Shown in pieces: positions 22,990-34,718 of a stretch of 64,000 nt of DNA. The stretch's first letter is position 1; each line of letters begins with the position of its first letter. The notes under the pieces are model-generated. The model did not search any database, was not told the origin of the DNA, and was given only the letters and a program-made list of their open reading frames with translations. Source of the stretch: Inia geoffrensis (taxonomy: Eukaryota > Chordata > Mammalia > Artiodactyla > Iniidae); contig CM070900.1 of the NCBI GenBank assembly GCA_036417435.1, positions 32,465,496-32,529,495 on the forward strand, in the 5' to 3' direction. Position numbers and translations under genes: made by a program.

Positions 22990-24560
22990 AAAGCTACAGT
23001 AATCAAGATAGTATGGTACTGGCACAAAAACGGAAATATAGATCAATGGAACAGGATAGAATGCCCAGAGATAAACCCATGCACATATGGTCACCTTATC
23101 TTTGCTAAAGGAGGCAAGAATATACAGTGGAGAAAAGACAGCCTCTTCAGTAAGTGTTGCTGGGAAAACTAGACAGATACATGTAAAAAATGAAATTAGA
23201 ACACTCCCTAACACCATACACAAAAATAAACTCAAAATGGATTAAAGACCTAAATGTAACACCAGATACTATCAAACTCTTAGAGGAAAACATAGGGAGA
23301 ACACTCTATGACATAAATCAGAGCAAGGTCCTTTTTGACCCACCTCCTAGAGAAATGGAAATAAAAACAAAAATAAACAAATGAGACCTAATGAAATTTA
23401 AAAGCTTTTGCACAGCAAAGGAAACCATAAACAGGATGAAAAGAGAACTCTCTGGGTGAAAATATTTGCAAATGAATCCACTGACAAAGGATTAACCTCC
23501 AAAATTTACAAGCAGCTCATGCAGCTCCATATCAAAAAAACAAACAACCCCATCCAAAAATCGGCAGAAGACCTAAATAGACATTTCTCTAAAGAACATA
23601 TACAAATTGCGAACAAACACATGAAAGAATGCGGAATATCATTAATCATTAGAGAAATGCAAATCAAAACTACAACGCGATATCATCTCACACCTGTCAG
23701 AATGGCCATCATCAAAATATCTACAAACAATAAATGCTGGAGATGGTGTGGAGAGAAGGGAACCCTCATACACTGTTGGTGGGAATGTGAATTGATACAG
23801 CCACTATGGAGAGCAGTATGGACATTCTTTAAAAAACTAAAAATAGAACTACCATATGACCCAGCAATCCCACTACTGGACATATACCCTGAAAAAACCA
23901 TAGTTCAAAAAGAGTCATGTACCACAATGTTCATTGCAGCTGTATTTACAAGAGCCAGGACATGGAAGCAACCTAAGTGTCCATTGATAGATGAATGGAT
24001 AAAGAAGATGTGGCACATATATACAATGAATGTTACTCAGCCATAAAAAGAAATCAAATTGAGTTATTTGTAGTGAGGTGGCTGGACCTAGAGTCTGTCA
24101 TACAGAGTGAAGTAAGTCAGAAAGAGAAAAACAAATACCGCAATGCTAACACATACATATGGAATCTAAAACAAAAAAGAAAATTGGTCATGAAGAACCT
24201 AGGAGCAAGACGGGACTAAAGACACAGACCTACTAGAGAATGATCTTGAGGATATGGGGAAGGGGAAGCATAAGCTGGGACAAAGTGAGAAGAGTGGTTG
24301 TTTGTATACGGACATACATACACTACCAAATGTAAAATAGCTAGTGGGAAGCAGTCGCATAGCACAGGGCGATATACTTGGTGCTTTGTTACCAGCTAGA
24401 ATGGTGGGATAGGGCAGGTGGTAGGAGGGAGGGAGATGCAAGAGGGAAGAGATATGAGATATATGTACATGTATAACTCATTCACTTTGTTATAAAGCGC
24501 AAACTAACACACCATTGTAAAGCAATTATACTCCAATAAAAATGTTAAAAAAACAAAAAA
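22990..24560 (+). mobile_element. Younger L1 nested in element C, 5'-truncated
   Basis: At about 22990 the ORF2 sequence jumps backward, repeating 'aagctacagtaatcaaga', which already occurred near 22306. It then runs through a second complete 3' part of ORF2, a 3' UTR and the tail with AATAAA at 24535-24540. The 3' UTR matches that of the intact element E rather than that of its host. After the A-rich tail the host L1 continues. The host lacks about 160 nt across the insertion point, so the insertion either removed target DNA or came with a rearrangement. Confidence 0.88.
23408..24219 (+). pseudogene. L1 ORF2 C-terminus in the nested L1
   Basis: A 212-codon opening (23408-24046) covers the cysteine-rich segment ('[19 protein letters not shown]') and '[15 protein letters not shown]'. 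A one-base deletion in the 'tacaatgaatgttactc' segment near 24025 shifts the frame. The last ORF2 residues ('[16 protein letters not shown]') continue in another frame to about 24170. The protein cannot be made as one chain. Confidence 0.85.
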
Positions 24561-24562
24561 CA

Positions 24563-25255
24563 TAAAACTAATAATAGAGCTACCATATGATTCAGCAGTC
24601 CTACTCCTGGGCATATATCCGGAGAACACCACAATTCAAAAAGATACATGCACTGCAATGTTCACAGCAGCACTATTTCCAATAGCTAAGACATGGAAAC
24701 AACCTAAATGTCCAAGACATGGAAATAACCTAAATGTCCACTGACAGAGGAATGGATAAAGAAGATGAGGTACATATATACAATGGAATATTACTTAGCC
24801 ATAAAAAGAATGAAATAATGTCATTGGCAGCAACATGGATAGACCTGGAGATTATCATACTAAGTGAAATCTGTCAGAGAATTACAAATATCATGTGATA
24901 TCACTTATATGTGGAACCTAATAAAAGTGATACAAGTGAACTTATTTACAAAACAGAAACAGACTGACAGACTTAGAGAATGAATCTATGGTTACCAGGA
25001 AGGAAGGGTGGGTGGGAGGGATAGATTGGGAATTTGGGATTGACATGTACACACTGTTATATTTAAAATAGATAACCAACAAGGACCTACTGTATAGCAC
25101 AGGGAACGTGGCTCAATATTCTGTAATAACCTAAATGGGAAATGAACCTGATAAACAATAGATATATGTATCATGTTGCTGTACAGGTGAAGCTAATGCA
25201 ACACTGTTAATGAAATATACTCCAATATAAAATTAAAAAATTTTAAAAAGAAAAA
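24563..25255 (+). mobile_element. L1 element C, forward part, 3' segment
   Basis: After the nested L1 tail, element C resumes in ORF2 at a segment matching '[10 protein letters not shown]' of other copies. It then has the C-terminus, an older-type 3' UTR and an A-rich end near 25255. A 26-nt unit ('aagacatggaaacaacc...') is tandemly duplicated at about 24687-24738. No clear target-site duplication was identified for the whole element (20048-25255). Confidence 0.88.
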
Positions 25256-25589
25256 TTAGTAAAAAGTAAAATAAAAGTCAACCAGATATTGTAGCCAATG
25301 AAGAAAAATATGAATCAGAATTTATCCCAAATGAAATAAATTTCGTAGAGCCTTCTGAACAAGTCTATAAAAGAAGTAAATGAATGGACAATATCCATTA
25401 AGAGAACAAGAATTTGTGACACTAAGAGAGGCAGAAATAAAACTAGTAGGATGTGAAATAGAACCACTCAGAAATATTGGCTATGAGGAAAATACTTAAG
25501 TTACAAAGAAACTTATAATAGTTTGGACAAACTCTAGTTTGCAGACAAAGAAAGATAAAATGAATTGAGATATATTATTGAGCAGTTTA

Positions 25590-25742
25590 TACCACGTTCT
25601 TTTCTAAGTGTTTCATAAATGACAATCTTCTAACAACCCTATGAGGTAGGCACTGTTATTGTCAACATTTCAGAAATGAGAAAGCCGATGTACAGAGGTT
25701 AAGTAACTTGCTCAAAACCACACAGCTAGTGAGTGAAGAACT
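25590..25742 (-). repeat. MIR SINE, reverse orientation
   Basis: Read forward it shows 'caaccctatgaggtaggcac', then 'atttcagaaatgagaaa', then 'gaggttaagtaacttgctca' and 'ccacacagctagtgagtg'. This is a textbook MIR in reverse, among the best preserved ancient repeats here. Confidence 0.8.
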
Positions 25743-27394
25743 CACCCAGGGCACTTCCTACAGAGACAAAGAAATAAAAAGCATGAAGGAGCAATTAAGA
25801 GATATAGAAGACAGATTGACAATAATTATGGGAATGATACCCACTAATTTCCAAATAATGGTTAATTCTAAGAGGCAGGCTATAGTTATTAAGAATGGTG
25901 TTTAAATGATATCTGTAAGCAAAATACATTTGTTTAATAAATCAGAGAACACTGAAGAAAATATAGGAAGATGGCAACACTGCTTAAATTTGGATGATAG
26001 TATTCGGGTCTCTGAATGTTTGAAAAAATCATGAAAATTAAAGTTTAAAAAGAAAACTCTTCAAAGTGAAATACAGAATGTATAGTTTTTTTTGTAAAAA
26101 TATATGTACTCAAGAACTACAGAAACACCTTTTTTTTTCATTTGGTAGAACAGTGCTCTTGCAAATGCTTTTTATATAAGATGTTCCTTTGAAGAACATT
26201 TGCTACGGCTTTGGTACCCCATCCGGAACTCAATGTATGCTTTTCAAAACAGACATACTATATTTCTGGCCATCAATTCCAGTTTGGCTAGATAGTAGAA
26301 AACTTTATGTATCACTCTTTGGAAGCATTAAGAGATCTTTTGAGCCAATTTACTGGTAGCTTATGGAATATGACATCTCTTCCTTATATCTTCCATTTTC
26401 ATGATTTTTACCACTGCATATCCTAAACTCTTCAAATTTCAATAAATGATATAAACCAAACTTGTCTATATTTGAAACTTTAGATTAAATGAACTAAAAT
26501 ATTCCCGTTAAAATCTCCCTGATTAATAAGATTTTACTTATTTGCCCTAAAAAATAGTAACTGATAAGGTTTTTCTTTTTACAGGTTTTCACTGTTTTGA
26601 GTATGTCTAGTGCCAAGTACAGTCAATTCACATATGGCCACTCTTTATGATAAGTGTATAAAATTGAAAAGATTGATTGGTATAAAGTCAGGTTCTTCTC
26701 GTTAAATGTTCTCCCTGGGCTGGAGAAAATAGTAGGAAAGGAAATGGGTGAAGAGTTCTCAGCTGTTTGAGAACTCTTTTTTTTTTTTAATTCCATAGAC
26801 ATGGGAGAAATAAGGGTGTTGCTGCTAGAAGGTGGAGGGGGGTAAAGACAGTCTCTTCTTAATGTTTATTTTATACTATACCCTTTACAACAGAATTTCA
26901 CATTATTGATCCGCACTGCCTGATTCCATTTGATTGAGTCCCATGAGAGTTGAAATTGCAGACTGAGATAAACTAAAAGGACCAAGTTCATCATGTCTAA
27001 AACTGCTTTTTCAGTGTATTGCTTTCTCTCTGCTACTTCAGCGCTGTTCCTCTACCACTGAGAGGTTGTAATTGCAAAATGGATGGGGGGAAAAGCAAAA
27101 AAAGAAAAGCAGTTATGATCTAATGTGGTATAGTCTGTGATGTACGTCTGGAAGCTTTATGTTCTGATTAAAGACTCCTTGATTGAATTTTCTGATAGAA
27201 AATTGTTTTGGTCATTGGCACATGTGCCGCATACTCTTTGATCCAAAGTCTGTTTCATTTATTGCTTGGGAAAGAAAAATACTTTAAGTAGAAAGATTAA
27301 ATGCAGTCTGCCATATAAGGCAGGCATTGGAATTTAGTGAGCAATAATTCATGGTCAAGAAAGATTTTCCAATGCATTGTTTTTTCAGTTGACC

Positions 27395-27830
27395 TTTCAG
27401 TCAGTCACTCATTCATCCATTCATTTATTCATTCAACGAATATTTGTTCATTTAACACATAGGAGTGAACACTGCTATGGGCCAGGCATGGTTTTAGGCA
27501 CAAAGCATACATCAATAAGCAATATGACAGGGACAGTGTTCTCTAGTTTGTAGAGAGGGCTGCCAGACAGTATACAAGGGAAGGAGTGACCGAATGAGGA
27601 TTTCCAATAGTGGCAGATGCCATAAAGCAAAGAATACAGGGTTTGAAGTGATAAAATATAATGGAGATGGGGAATCTTCTTAGATACAGGTTACAAGTGG
27701 CTTCTCTCAGGAGGTGACATTTGAAGGGACAACCATGTAACTATCTACTAGGAGTAAGAGGGTGAAAGGAAGGAGTGGTCAGTATCAGAACATGCCAAGC
27801 AAAAACAGCAAAGTCCTAAAGTAGAAGAGA
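27395..27830 (+). repeat. Ancient interspersed repeat of the 'caacgaatatttgttca' type, family not assigned
   Basis: 'cattcatttattcattcaac' followed by 'atgggccaggcatggtttta', then a region with 'tctcaggaggtgacatttga' and 'agagcttggcctag', matches a very common mammal-wide repeat found as long diverged fragments. I recognise the motif order but cannot name the family with certainty from memory. Confidence 0.55.
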
Positions 27831-27924
27831 GCTTGGCCTAGTCTACCACTAAATTGGCTAGTGAAAGGTGGAATATTGTGGGTGTGGGGATTATGCGGTT
27901 AGAGGGAGAGAATCAAGAGTTCTA

Positions 27925-28868
27925 TTATGTATATATGTACCACATCTTCTTTATCCATTCATCTGTTGATGGGCATTTAGGTTGCTTGCATGACCTGGCT
28001 ATTGTAAATTGTGCTGCAATGAACATTGGGGTGCATGGGTCTTTTTGAATTCTAGTTTTCTCTGGGTATATGCCCAGTAGTGGGGTTGCTGGGTCATATA
28101 GTAATTCTATTTTTAGTATTTTAAGGAACCTCCATACAGTTCTCCACAGCAGCTGTATCAATTTATATTCCCAGCAGGAGTGCAAGAGGGTTCCCTTTTC
28201 TCCACACCCTCTCCAGCATTTATTGTTTGTAGATTTTCTGATGCCCATTCTAACCGGTGTGAGGCGATACCTCATTGTAGTTTTGATTTGCATTTCTCTA
28301 ATCATTAGTGATGTTGAGCAGATTTTCTTATGCCTCTTGGCCATCTGTATGTCTTCTTTGGAGAATTGTCTATTTAGGTCTTCTGCCCAGTTTTGGATTG
28401 AATTGTTTGTTTTTTAAATATTGAGCTGCATGAGCTGTTTATATATTTTGGAGATTAATCCTTTGTCCGTTGATTCATTTGCAAATATTTTCTCCCATTC
28501 TGAGGGTTGTTTTTTCGTTTTGTTTATAGTTTCCTTTGCTTTGCAAAAGCTTTTAAGTTTCAGTAGGTCCCATTTGTTTATTTTTGTTTTTATTTCCATT
28601 ACTCTAGGAGGTGGGTCATAAAAGATCTTCCTGTGATTTATGTCAAAGAGAGTTCTTCCTGTGTTTTCCTCTAAGAGTTTATAGTTTTCAGTCTTAAATA
28701 TTTGGGTCTTTAATCCATTTTGAATTTCTTTTTGTGCATGATGTTAGGGAGTATTCTAATTTCATTCTTGTACATGTAGCTGTCCAGTTTTCCCAGCACC
28801 ACTTGTTGAAGAGACTGTCTTTTATCCATTGTATATCCTTGCCTCCTTTGTCATAGATTAGTTGACCA
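27925..28868 (-). mobile_element. L1 element D, inverted 5' part
   Basis: The minus strand carries ORF2 from the segment around 'ctatgacaaaggaggcaagg' down to 'gatgtggtacatatata'. In element E the same span measures about 935 nt, against about 940 here. It is followed immediately, at about 28869, by plus-strand ORF2 sequence that starts within 20 nt of where this part ends. This is a second twin-priming inversion in the window. Confidence 0.92.
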
Positions 28869-29218
28869 TACTACTCAGCCATAAAAAGGAATGAAATTGG
28901 GTCATTTGTAGAGATGTGGATGGACCTAGAGACTGTCATACAGAGTGAAGTCAGTCAGAAAGAGAAAAACAAATATCGTATATTAACGCATATATGTGGA
29001 ATCTAGAAAAATGGTACAGATGAACTGGTTTGCAAGGCAGAAATAGAGATGCAGATGTATAGAACAAACGTCTGGACACCAAGGGGGGAAAGTGGTGGGG
29101 GTAGGGGTGGTGTGATGAATTGGGAGATTGGTACTGACATGTATACACTAATATGTGTAAAACGGATAGCTAATAAGAACCTGCTATATAAAAAATAATT
29201 AAAATTCAAAAAAAAAAG
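28869..29218 (+). mobile_element. L1 element D, forward 3' part
   Basis: Starts at 'tactactcagccataaaaag' and runs through the last ORF2 codons into a short 3' UTR that ends 'gaacctgctatataaaaaat' and an A run. The 3' UTR is shorter than in element C or A and seems to use an earlier end. A target-site duplication spanning 27925-29218 was not identified. Confidence 0.9.
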
Positions 29219-29504
29219 GAAGATAAGCTTGCCTCGTTTATGCCACTGATATTTAGGTTATTAGCAGCAAAATCTACATCCTAACTAATCAACTAATGAA
29301 ACTTCTAACTAGGGATACTACTTGGGGCATCCCATTGATTATGACCCCAAATTTCACGTTCTCTTCTCTCCTTTGGCAATGGCCCTGTGGTGAAATGGAA
29401 AAAAAATGGGATTTGAAGTCCAACCTTTGCTCCACTAGTCACTAAATTTTCTTTATTTATAAAATGAGAATCATGAGAGTTAATATTTAATAAATGCTTC
29501 TGCA

Positions 29505-29575
29505 CCATGCTTACTTATGTGCATTATCTCATGCAAATCTCACAGCAACCCTATGTGGTAGGTACTGTTTAAGAA
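29505..29575 (-). repeat. MIR- or L2-like fragment
   Basis: 'gtgcattatctcatgcaaat' followed by 'cagcaaccctatgtggtagg' is the reverse of the shared MIR/L2 tail. It is too short to decide between the families. Confidence 0.5.
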
Positions 29576-29589
29576 TTATGGAAGGCAGT

Positions 29590-29955
29590 ATTGCTCAATC
29601 CTTTTTGCACATTTGAACTACCTGGGGAACTTTTAAAACTAGCAGCACCGGGCTTTCCTGGTGGCGCAGTGGTTGAGAGTCCGCCTGCCAATGAAGGGGA
29701 CACGGGTTCATGCCCCAGTCCAGGAAGATCCCACATACCACGGAGTGGCTGGGCCCGTGAGCCATGGCCGCTGAGCCTGCACATCCGGAGCCTGTGCTCC
29801 ACAACAGGAGAGGCCACAACAGTAAGAGGCCTGCGTACCGCCAAAAAAAAAAAAACAAACAAAAAAAACTAGCAGCACCTACATTGCACTTGAAACTGAT
29901 TCAGTTAGAATGGGTGGTACCTATGAATCAGTTGAGAATCACTCATGTGGGGCTT
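29590..29955 (+). mobile_element. MER5-like hAT-Charlie fossil split by a SINE
   Basis: Left part 29590-29649 ('ctcaatcctttttgcacatt', 'gaactacctggggaactttt') and right part 29880-29955 ('actgattcagttagaatggg', 'agttgagaatcactcatgtgg', key 'gttgagaatcactc') together resemble a MER5 or related hAT element. SINE copy 5 sits between them. Confidence 0.55.
29650..29864 (+). mobile_element. CHR-type SINE, copy 5
   Basis: Standard head, GC-rich body and an A tail with 'caaac' interruptions. It is flanked by the identical 15-nt duplication 'aaaactagcagcacc' (29635-29649 and 29865-29879). The target is TTTT/AAAA. Several CpG positions have decayed to TpG or CpA, so it is older than copies 4 and 7. 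Confidence 0.97.
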
Positions 29956-32900
29956 TTGGAGGTCATGGAATGGACTCTGCATTTTATTCCAAGTGTAATG
30001 ACAGCACATCTCCCCTTCAGTATCTTCCGGCTTATAGCTAACAGTAAATGATAAAATGCTTACTGAACACATTGACAAACACCACTGTCTCGTCAGATCA
30101 ACTCCTTTATACCAAAACTTAAGAGATTATATTTCCCATAACCAAATATTGAAACAGTACATTTTGCCTTTCATAATTCACTTCCACATTCCCCTATATG
30201 CCATCAAACTACCACTACCCCTTGAGTCTCTCAAGAAGGTCCTTTCCCCTTTCATCTTACCTTTACCTGATCACATACATAAGCACTAGTGATTTCAAAG
30301 TTACAAGCAGCTCACTCCTTAAAGTATCCCGGCTCAGATGCCCATGAAGTAAGTCTAAGAGGGTGAGCTGACTTCTTGAGCAGAAGCTATTTTTTTCTCC
30401 ACATGGAATGGAAGAATTTTAAATGTGCCATTAATTATTTTGACTCAGTGATGCAAACTTGTTTCTAGCTGAACCCATCATCAATCTTGACTTTAAATTC
30501 AGAATGCTTGTCCTGAAAGTCACAAGTGCTCCTTAGTGCAGACATGCGCTCGGGGCTTTGTGAGATTTACATTTGAACTGTTGAAAGTATGTCATGCTTT
30601 AAAAATCAAGTTTAAAAAATTATGTCTACTATTCTTCATTTTGCTGCCAAAACTCTCCTTTTCCTGAATAGGTTGTTATTCAGGGAGCTATTGATGATAA
30701 TGCACTGGGGGCTGAGACCTGTTGGAAAGGACAGATTTGGGATGGTCTCATCACCTTCTGTGTGAAGTTAATAAAGTTCTAGGAAAATGGAAGAGAAGAG
30801 AGGTGTTAGTTGAATTGGGGGCCAAGAAGATGAGATTTAAAAACAGAAAAATTTTGAAGATGATGATAACCTTAGAAAATAATGTGCTATCAACTTCGTC
30901 TCCTGTTCTTTTGATTAAGGACACTAGATAGTGTTTTCTGGGGCAGAAGTGAATAATGCAGATTTTATGTATTTGATTACCTGGGTGTTGAATGAAATGT
31001 ATGGCAGAAAGGACAATGAAGCCAAATAAGATTCAACTCCACCGTGTCCATTTATCAGATCCCGTGAGATTAACACCACTGAAATATAATTTCCATTAGA
31101 AGGTTTTGTTTCCCTCAAGGACACTGACTCCCTGGTGCCCAGATCCTAAAGAGAAGTTTTATGAATCTTGATTACCTTGTGGAAAATGAAATGTTTCAGA
31201 GAATTCAGATTTGCATCTATTTGTGCAGGGGAGTTAAATTTATTTCCTGCCAACATCAGCAAGTCTGATTTTAGAGAATGCAGCTCATTAGAATAAATTA
31301 ACCACATTAGAATATATGCTGCTCCATTCCTCTCTGCCAGCTGCTCTGGGTGCTACATCCTGAGAAGCCACAGAGAAGACAGACCCCCAATTGAACCTCA
31401 TTCAGTGATTTTGTTCAGACTAGGTAATTGGATCAAACAAATAAACAAACAAACAGTCCTTTCTAATAGCCAGAATGTAGACAAGTCCTGCATCAGGTCC
31501 CGGGCAAGAGAAATTCCTATAAAAAACTGGAGGACTGCCAGAGTCTGTGTAGTTCCCACAGAAAAGCACCCAAATTCAAGCCATAAGAACCATATGGGAA
31601 GTTGGTATGTAGAAAGACACAATGGTACAGCAGGCAGTTTCCAACTGATACATTTGAATTCTCTTTTCTTCTCCCAACATGAAACTACAGAAAGATTTTG
31701 GCTTATGTTCTCGGGCTCAAGATCTATTCAGTTTTTAAATTTTTTCTAATCCTTCCTTCCACAACTACCATCTATCCCATCTTCATTCCCAATGTTATCA
31801 GTGTTTTTAAGGCCAATGTCATCTTATACTTATTGCTTTAGTCTCCAAATTAATCTCTTCCCTCTAACTCTCACAGAACATTCCTCATCTTGCCAACATA
31901 CACACAAATGCACGCTCATTCTCACATATGAAAAATCCATTATTCCCAATCATATTAATCTTACTAAAGTATCATTTTAAAAATTTCACTAATAGTCACT
32001 AAGAAATGCATATATATAATAAAATATTGACGTCAAACTATTGGTAAGTTTTATTTTATCATTCCACTACTTGACAGTCTTAAATGTCTCTTCATTTTGG
32101 ATGAATGCCAAGCACCTTAACCTGGCCATGAGGGCCCACCCACTACCTGCTGGAATTCAGAGCTCTGTGCAATGCACATCACAAAGCTGAAGCGAGGCAT
32201 CAATGAGACTTTACACATGAAGTGATTAACACAGTGCCTAACACACTGAAAGAACTCAAACATATACTGTGGTCATCATCACCATTTCATTATTTCAATA
32301 TAAGTTGGCCTAAGGATAATCAGGCTGTCAACTCTTGGTTTCCTAAATATTTGAAGCTGCCACATGAATTGTCACATCCACACTTGTAATTATATTGCCT
32401 CACCCCTTTCACTACACGTTACCTTTCTTTAAGACTCAGGAGGGGCACTTGGGGTAGTAGGTAGTAACAAAGGGCTTTGCCATCTGAATACCTGATTTGG
32501 AATCATGTCTTCACTGTCTCCTATTTCTGTGGAAGTTGTTAACCTCTCTAAACCTCAGTCTTCCTGTCAATCAAATAGGATAGTCACAATACTTCCTCGA
32601 CATATGAGAATTAAAATAAATAATGCATATCAAACAGTATGGTGCACGGCACACAGTAGACATTCCACTGATATTTTTTGAACAACTGAGTTCAAGTTCC
32701 ATGTTCTCCACAAATCTTTTCTCAAACAGCCCAACCCCTGCTGGCTCAATCTTTATTTTAAAAATGGTCTCTGCCACTCAGCAGAGAATCTTTCCTTTGT
32801 TACAGCACTGTCACTGTCTTGAATTATTTAATTGGTATTATTAACTTTTGCCCTCCAAATGGCTGTTGACTTTTAGAAGAGTCTGCCTCCCCTACTTAAA

Positions 32901-33144
32901 GTGTCTACCATGTGATTTGCCTTCATTAAGAGTTTTACAGGAAAAAGAGTTTTACAGGAAAAAACCAGAATGTTAGAAAGAGTACAAGCCACTAATGAAT
33001 TAAATAATTAAATTGAATTGAAGCAAACAAATATTGTTGATATTAGATAATAGAATATGTTTTCATATATGCATGAATACATTGTATATACATGTACAGA
33101 GGCTAACACTACAAGGAGGAATGAGCTTATATCATGCTATAGTT
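29956..33144. other. Unique sequence with MIR remnants
   Basis: No gene is recognised. MIR-like pieces occur near 32190-32290 (tail only) and 32455-32680. A 17-nt unit 'agagttttacaggaaaa' is repeated in tandem near 32930-32965. Open frames of 60-115 codons in this stretch (for example 31405-31749) show no known domain. Confidence 0.45.
32455..32680 (+). repeat. MIR SINE, diverged
   Basis: 'gggctttgccatctgaatac', then 'aagttgttaacctctctaaa' and 'cctcagtcttcctg', and a tail 'cacggcacacagtagacatt' with the order and spacing of a MIR element. Confidence 0.7.
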
Positions 33145-33155
33145 AAGAATCAATG

Positions 33156-33771
33156 GAGAGAGTGGAGCGCACGGGGTGGAGTGAGCAGTGTGGCAGTCGC
33201 GCAGTTCCACCACTGCGCTACGTCAGGGCCTATGGACAAGAAATTGGTGAAGGCAAGGGGTTTAATGCCTAGCCGTGTGGATGAAAGGCTCTTGCTGCTC
33301 CAGCCAGGAATCAGGACTCTGCCTCTGAGGTGGGAGAGCCAACTTCAGGACACTGGTCCACAAGAGACCTCCCAGCTCCACATAATATCAAACGGCGAAA
33401 ATCTCCCAGGGACCTCCATCTTAACACCAGCACCCAGCTTCACTCAACGACCAGCAAGCTACAGTGCTGGACAACCTATGACAAACAACTAGCAAAACAG
33501 GAACACAACCCCACCCATTAGCAGAGAGGCTGCCTAAAATCATAATAAGTCCACAGACACAGCGAAACACACCACCAGACGTGGACCTGCCCACCAGAAA
33601 GACAAGATCCAGCCTGATCGACCACAACACAGGCACTAGCCCCCTCCGCCCCCTACACAACCCACTGGACCAACCTTAGCCACTGGAGACAGACATCAAA
33701 AACAACATGAACATGAACTACGAACCTGCAGCCTGCAAAAAGGAGACCCCAAACACAGTAAGATAAGCAAA
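33156..33771 (+). promoter_or_regulatory. 5' UTR and likely internal promoter region of L1 element E
   Basis: The first 70 nt are the most CpG-containing sequence in the unique or L1 part of the window ('gagcgcacggggtggag', 'gcagtcgcgcagttcc', 'gctacgtcagggcc'). The segment 'acgtca' resembles half a CRE site. L1 5' UTRs carry an RNA polymerase II promoter, so this is its expected place. Activity cannot be judged from sequence, and methylation is likely. Confidence 0.6.
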
Positions 33772-34660
33772 ATGAGAAGACAGAAAAACACACAGCAGAT
33801 GAAGGAGCAAGATAAAAATGCACCAGACCTAACAAATGAAAAGGTAATAGGCAGTCTACCTGAAAAAGAATTCAGAATAATGATCATAAAGATGATCCAA
33901 AATCTTGGAAATAGAATGGACAAAATGCAAGAAAAAATTAACAAGGACCTAGAACTAAAGATGAAGCAAGCAATGATGAACAACACAATAAATGAAATTA
34001 AAAGTACTCTAGATGGGATCAATAGCAGAATAACTGAGGCAGAAGAACGGATAAGTGAGCTGGAAGATAAAATAGTGGAAATAACTACTGCAGAGCAGAA
34101 TAAAGAAAAAAGAATAAAAAGAACTGAGGACAGTCTCAGAGACCTCTGGGACAACATTAACGCATCAACATTCGAATTATAGGGGTCCCAGAAGAAGAAG
34201 AGAAAAAGAAAGGGACTGAGAAAATATTTGAAGAGATTATAGTTGAAAACTTCCCTAATATGGGAAAGGAAATAGTTAACCAAGTCCAGGAAGCAGAGAG
34301 AGTCCCATACAGGATAAACCCAAGGAGAAATACGCCAAGACACATATTAATCAAACTGTCAAAAATTAAATACAAAGAAAGCATATTAAAAGCAGCAAGG
34401 GAAAAAAAACAATAACACACAAGGGAATCCCTATAAGGCCAACAACTGATCTCTCAGCAGAAACTCTGCAAGCCAGAAGGGAGTGGCAGGACATACTGAA
34501 AGTGATGAAGGAGAAAAACCTGCAACCACGATTACTCTACCCAGCAAAGATCTCATTCAGATTTGATGGAGAAATTAAAACCTTTACAGACAAGCAAAAG
34601 CTGAGAGAGTTCAGCACCACCAAACCAGCTTTACAACAACTGCTAAAGGAACTTCTCTAG
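33772..34660 (+). pseudogene. L1 ORF1 (RNA-binding protein), broken by two one-base deletions
   Basis: ORF1p normally forms trimers through a coiled coil and coats L1 RNA. The start 'MRRQKNTQQMKEQ' is followed by a charged coiled-coil region ('RITEAEERISELEDK') and then the RNA-recognition domain ('DNINASTF' in the altered frame; related copies have an intact run). A base is missing in an A run near 34157-34160, which leads to a stop at 34180-34182. A second base is missing near 34403-34410. With both restored in thought, the frame runs to the TAG at 34658-34660, about 296 residues, slightly shorter than the human 338. Confidence 0.92.
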
Positions 34661-34718
34661 ACAAGAAACACAAGAGAAGGAAAAGACCTATAACAACGAA
34701 CCCAAAACAATTTAGAAA

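Larger units (their letters stand above)
25256..27924. other. Unique sequence with ancient repeat fossils
   Basis: Contains the MIR copy at 25590-25742 and an old repeat at 27395-27830. A frame of about 65 codons at 25708-25905 partly overlaps the MIR and is not considered a gene. Nothing else is recognised between 25743 and 27390. Confidence 0.45.

Noticed and set aside
33696..34343. A 215-codon minus-strand frame, hydrophobic and serine-rich
   Set aside because: It is antisense to ORF1 of element E. The lysine-rich coiled coil gives phenylalanine- and serine-rich antisense translations.
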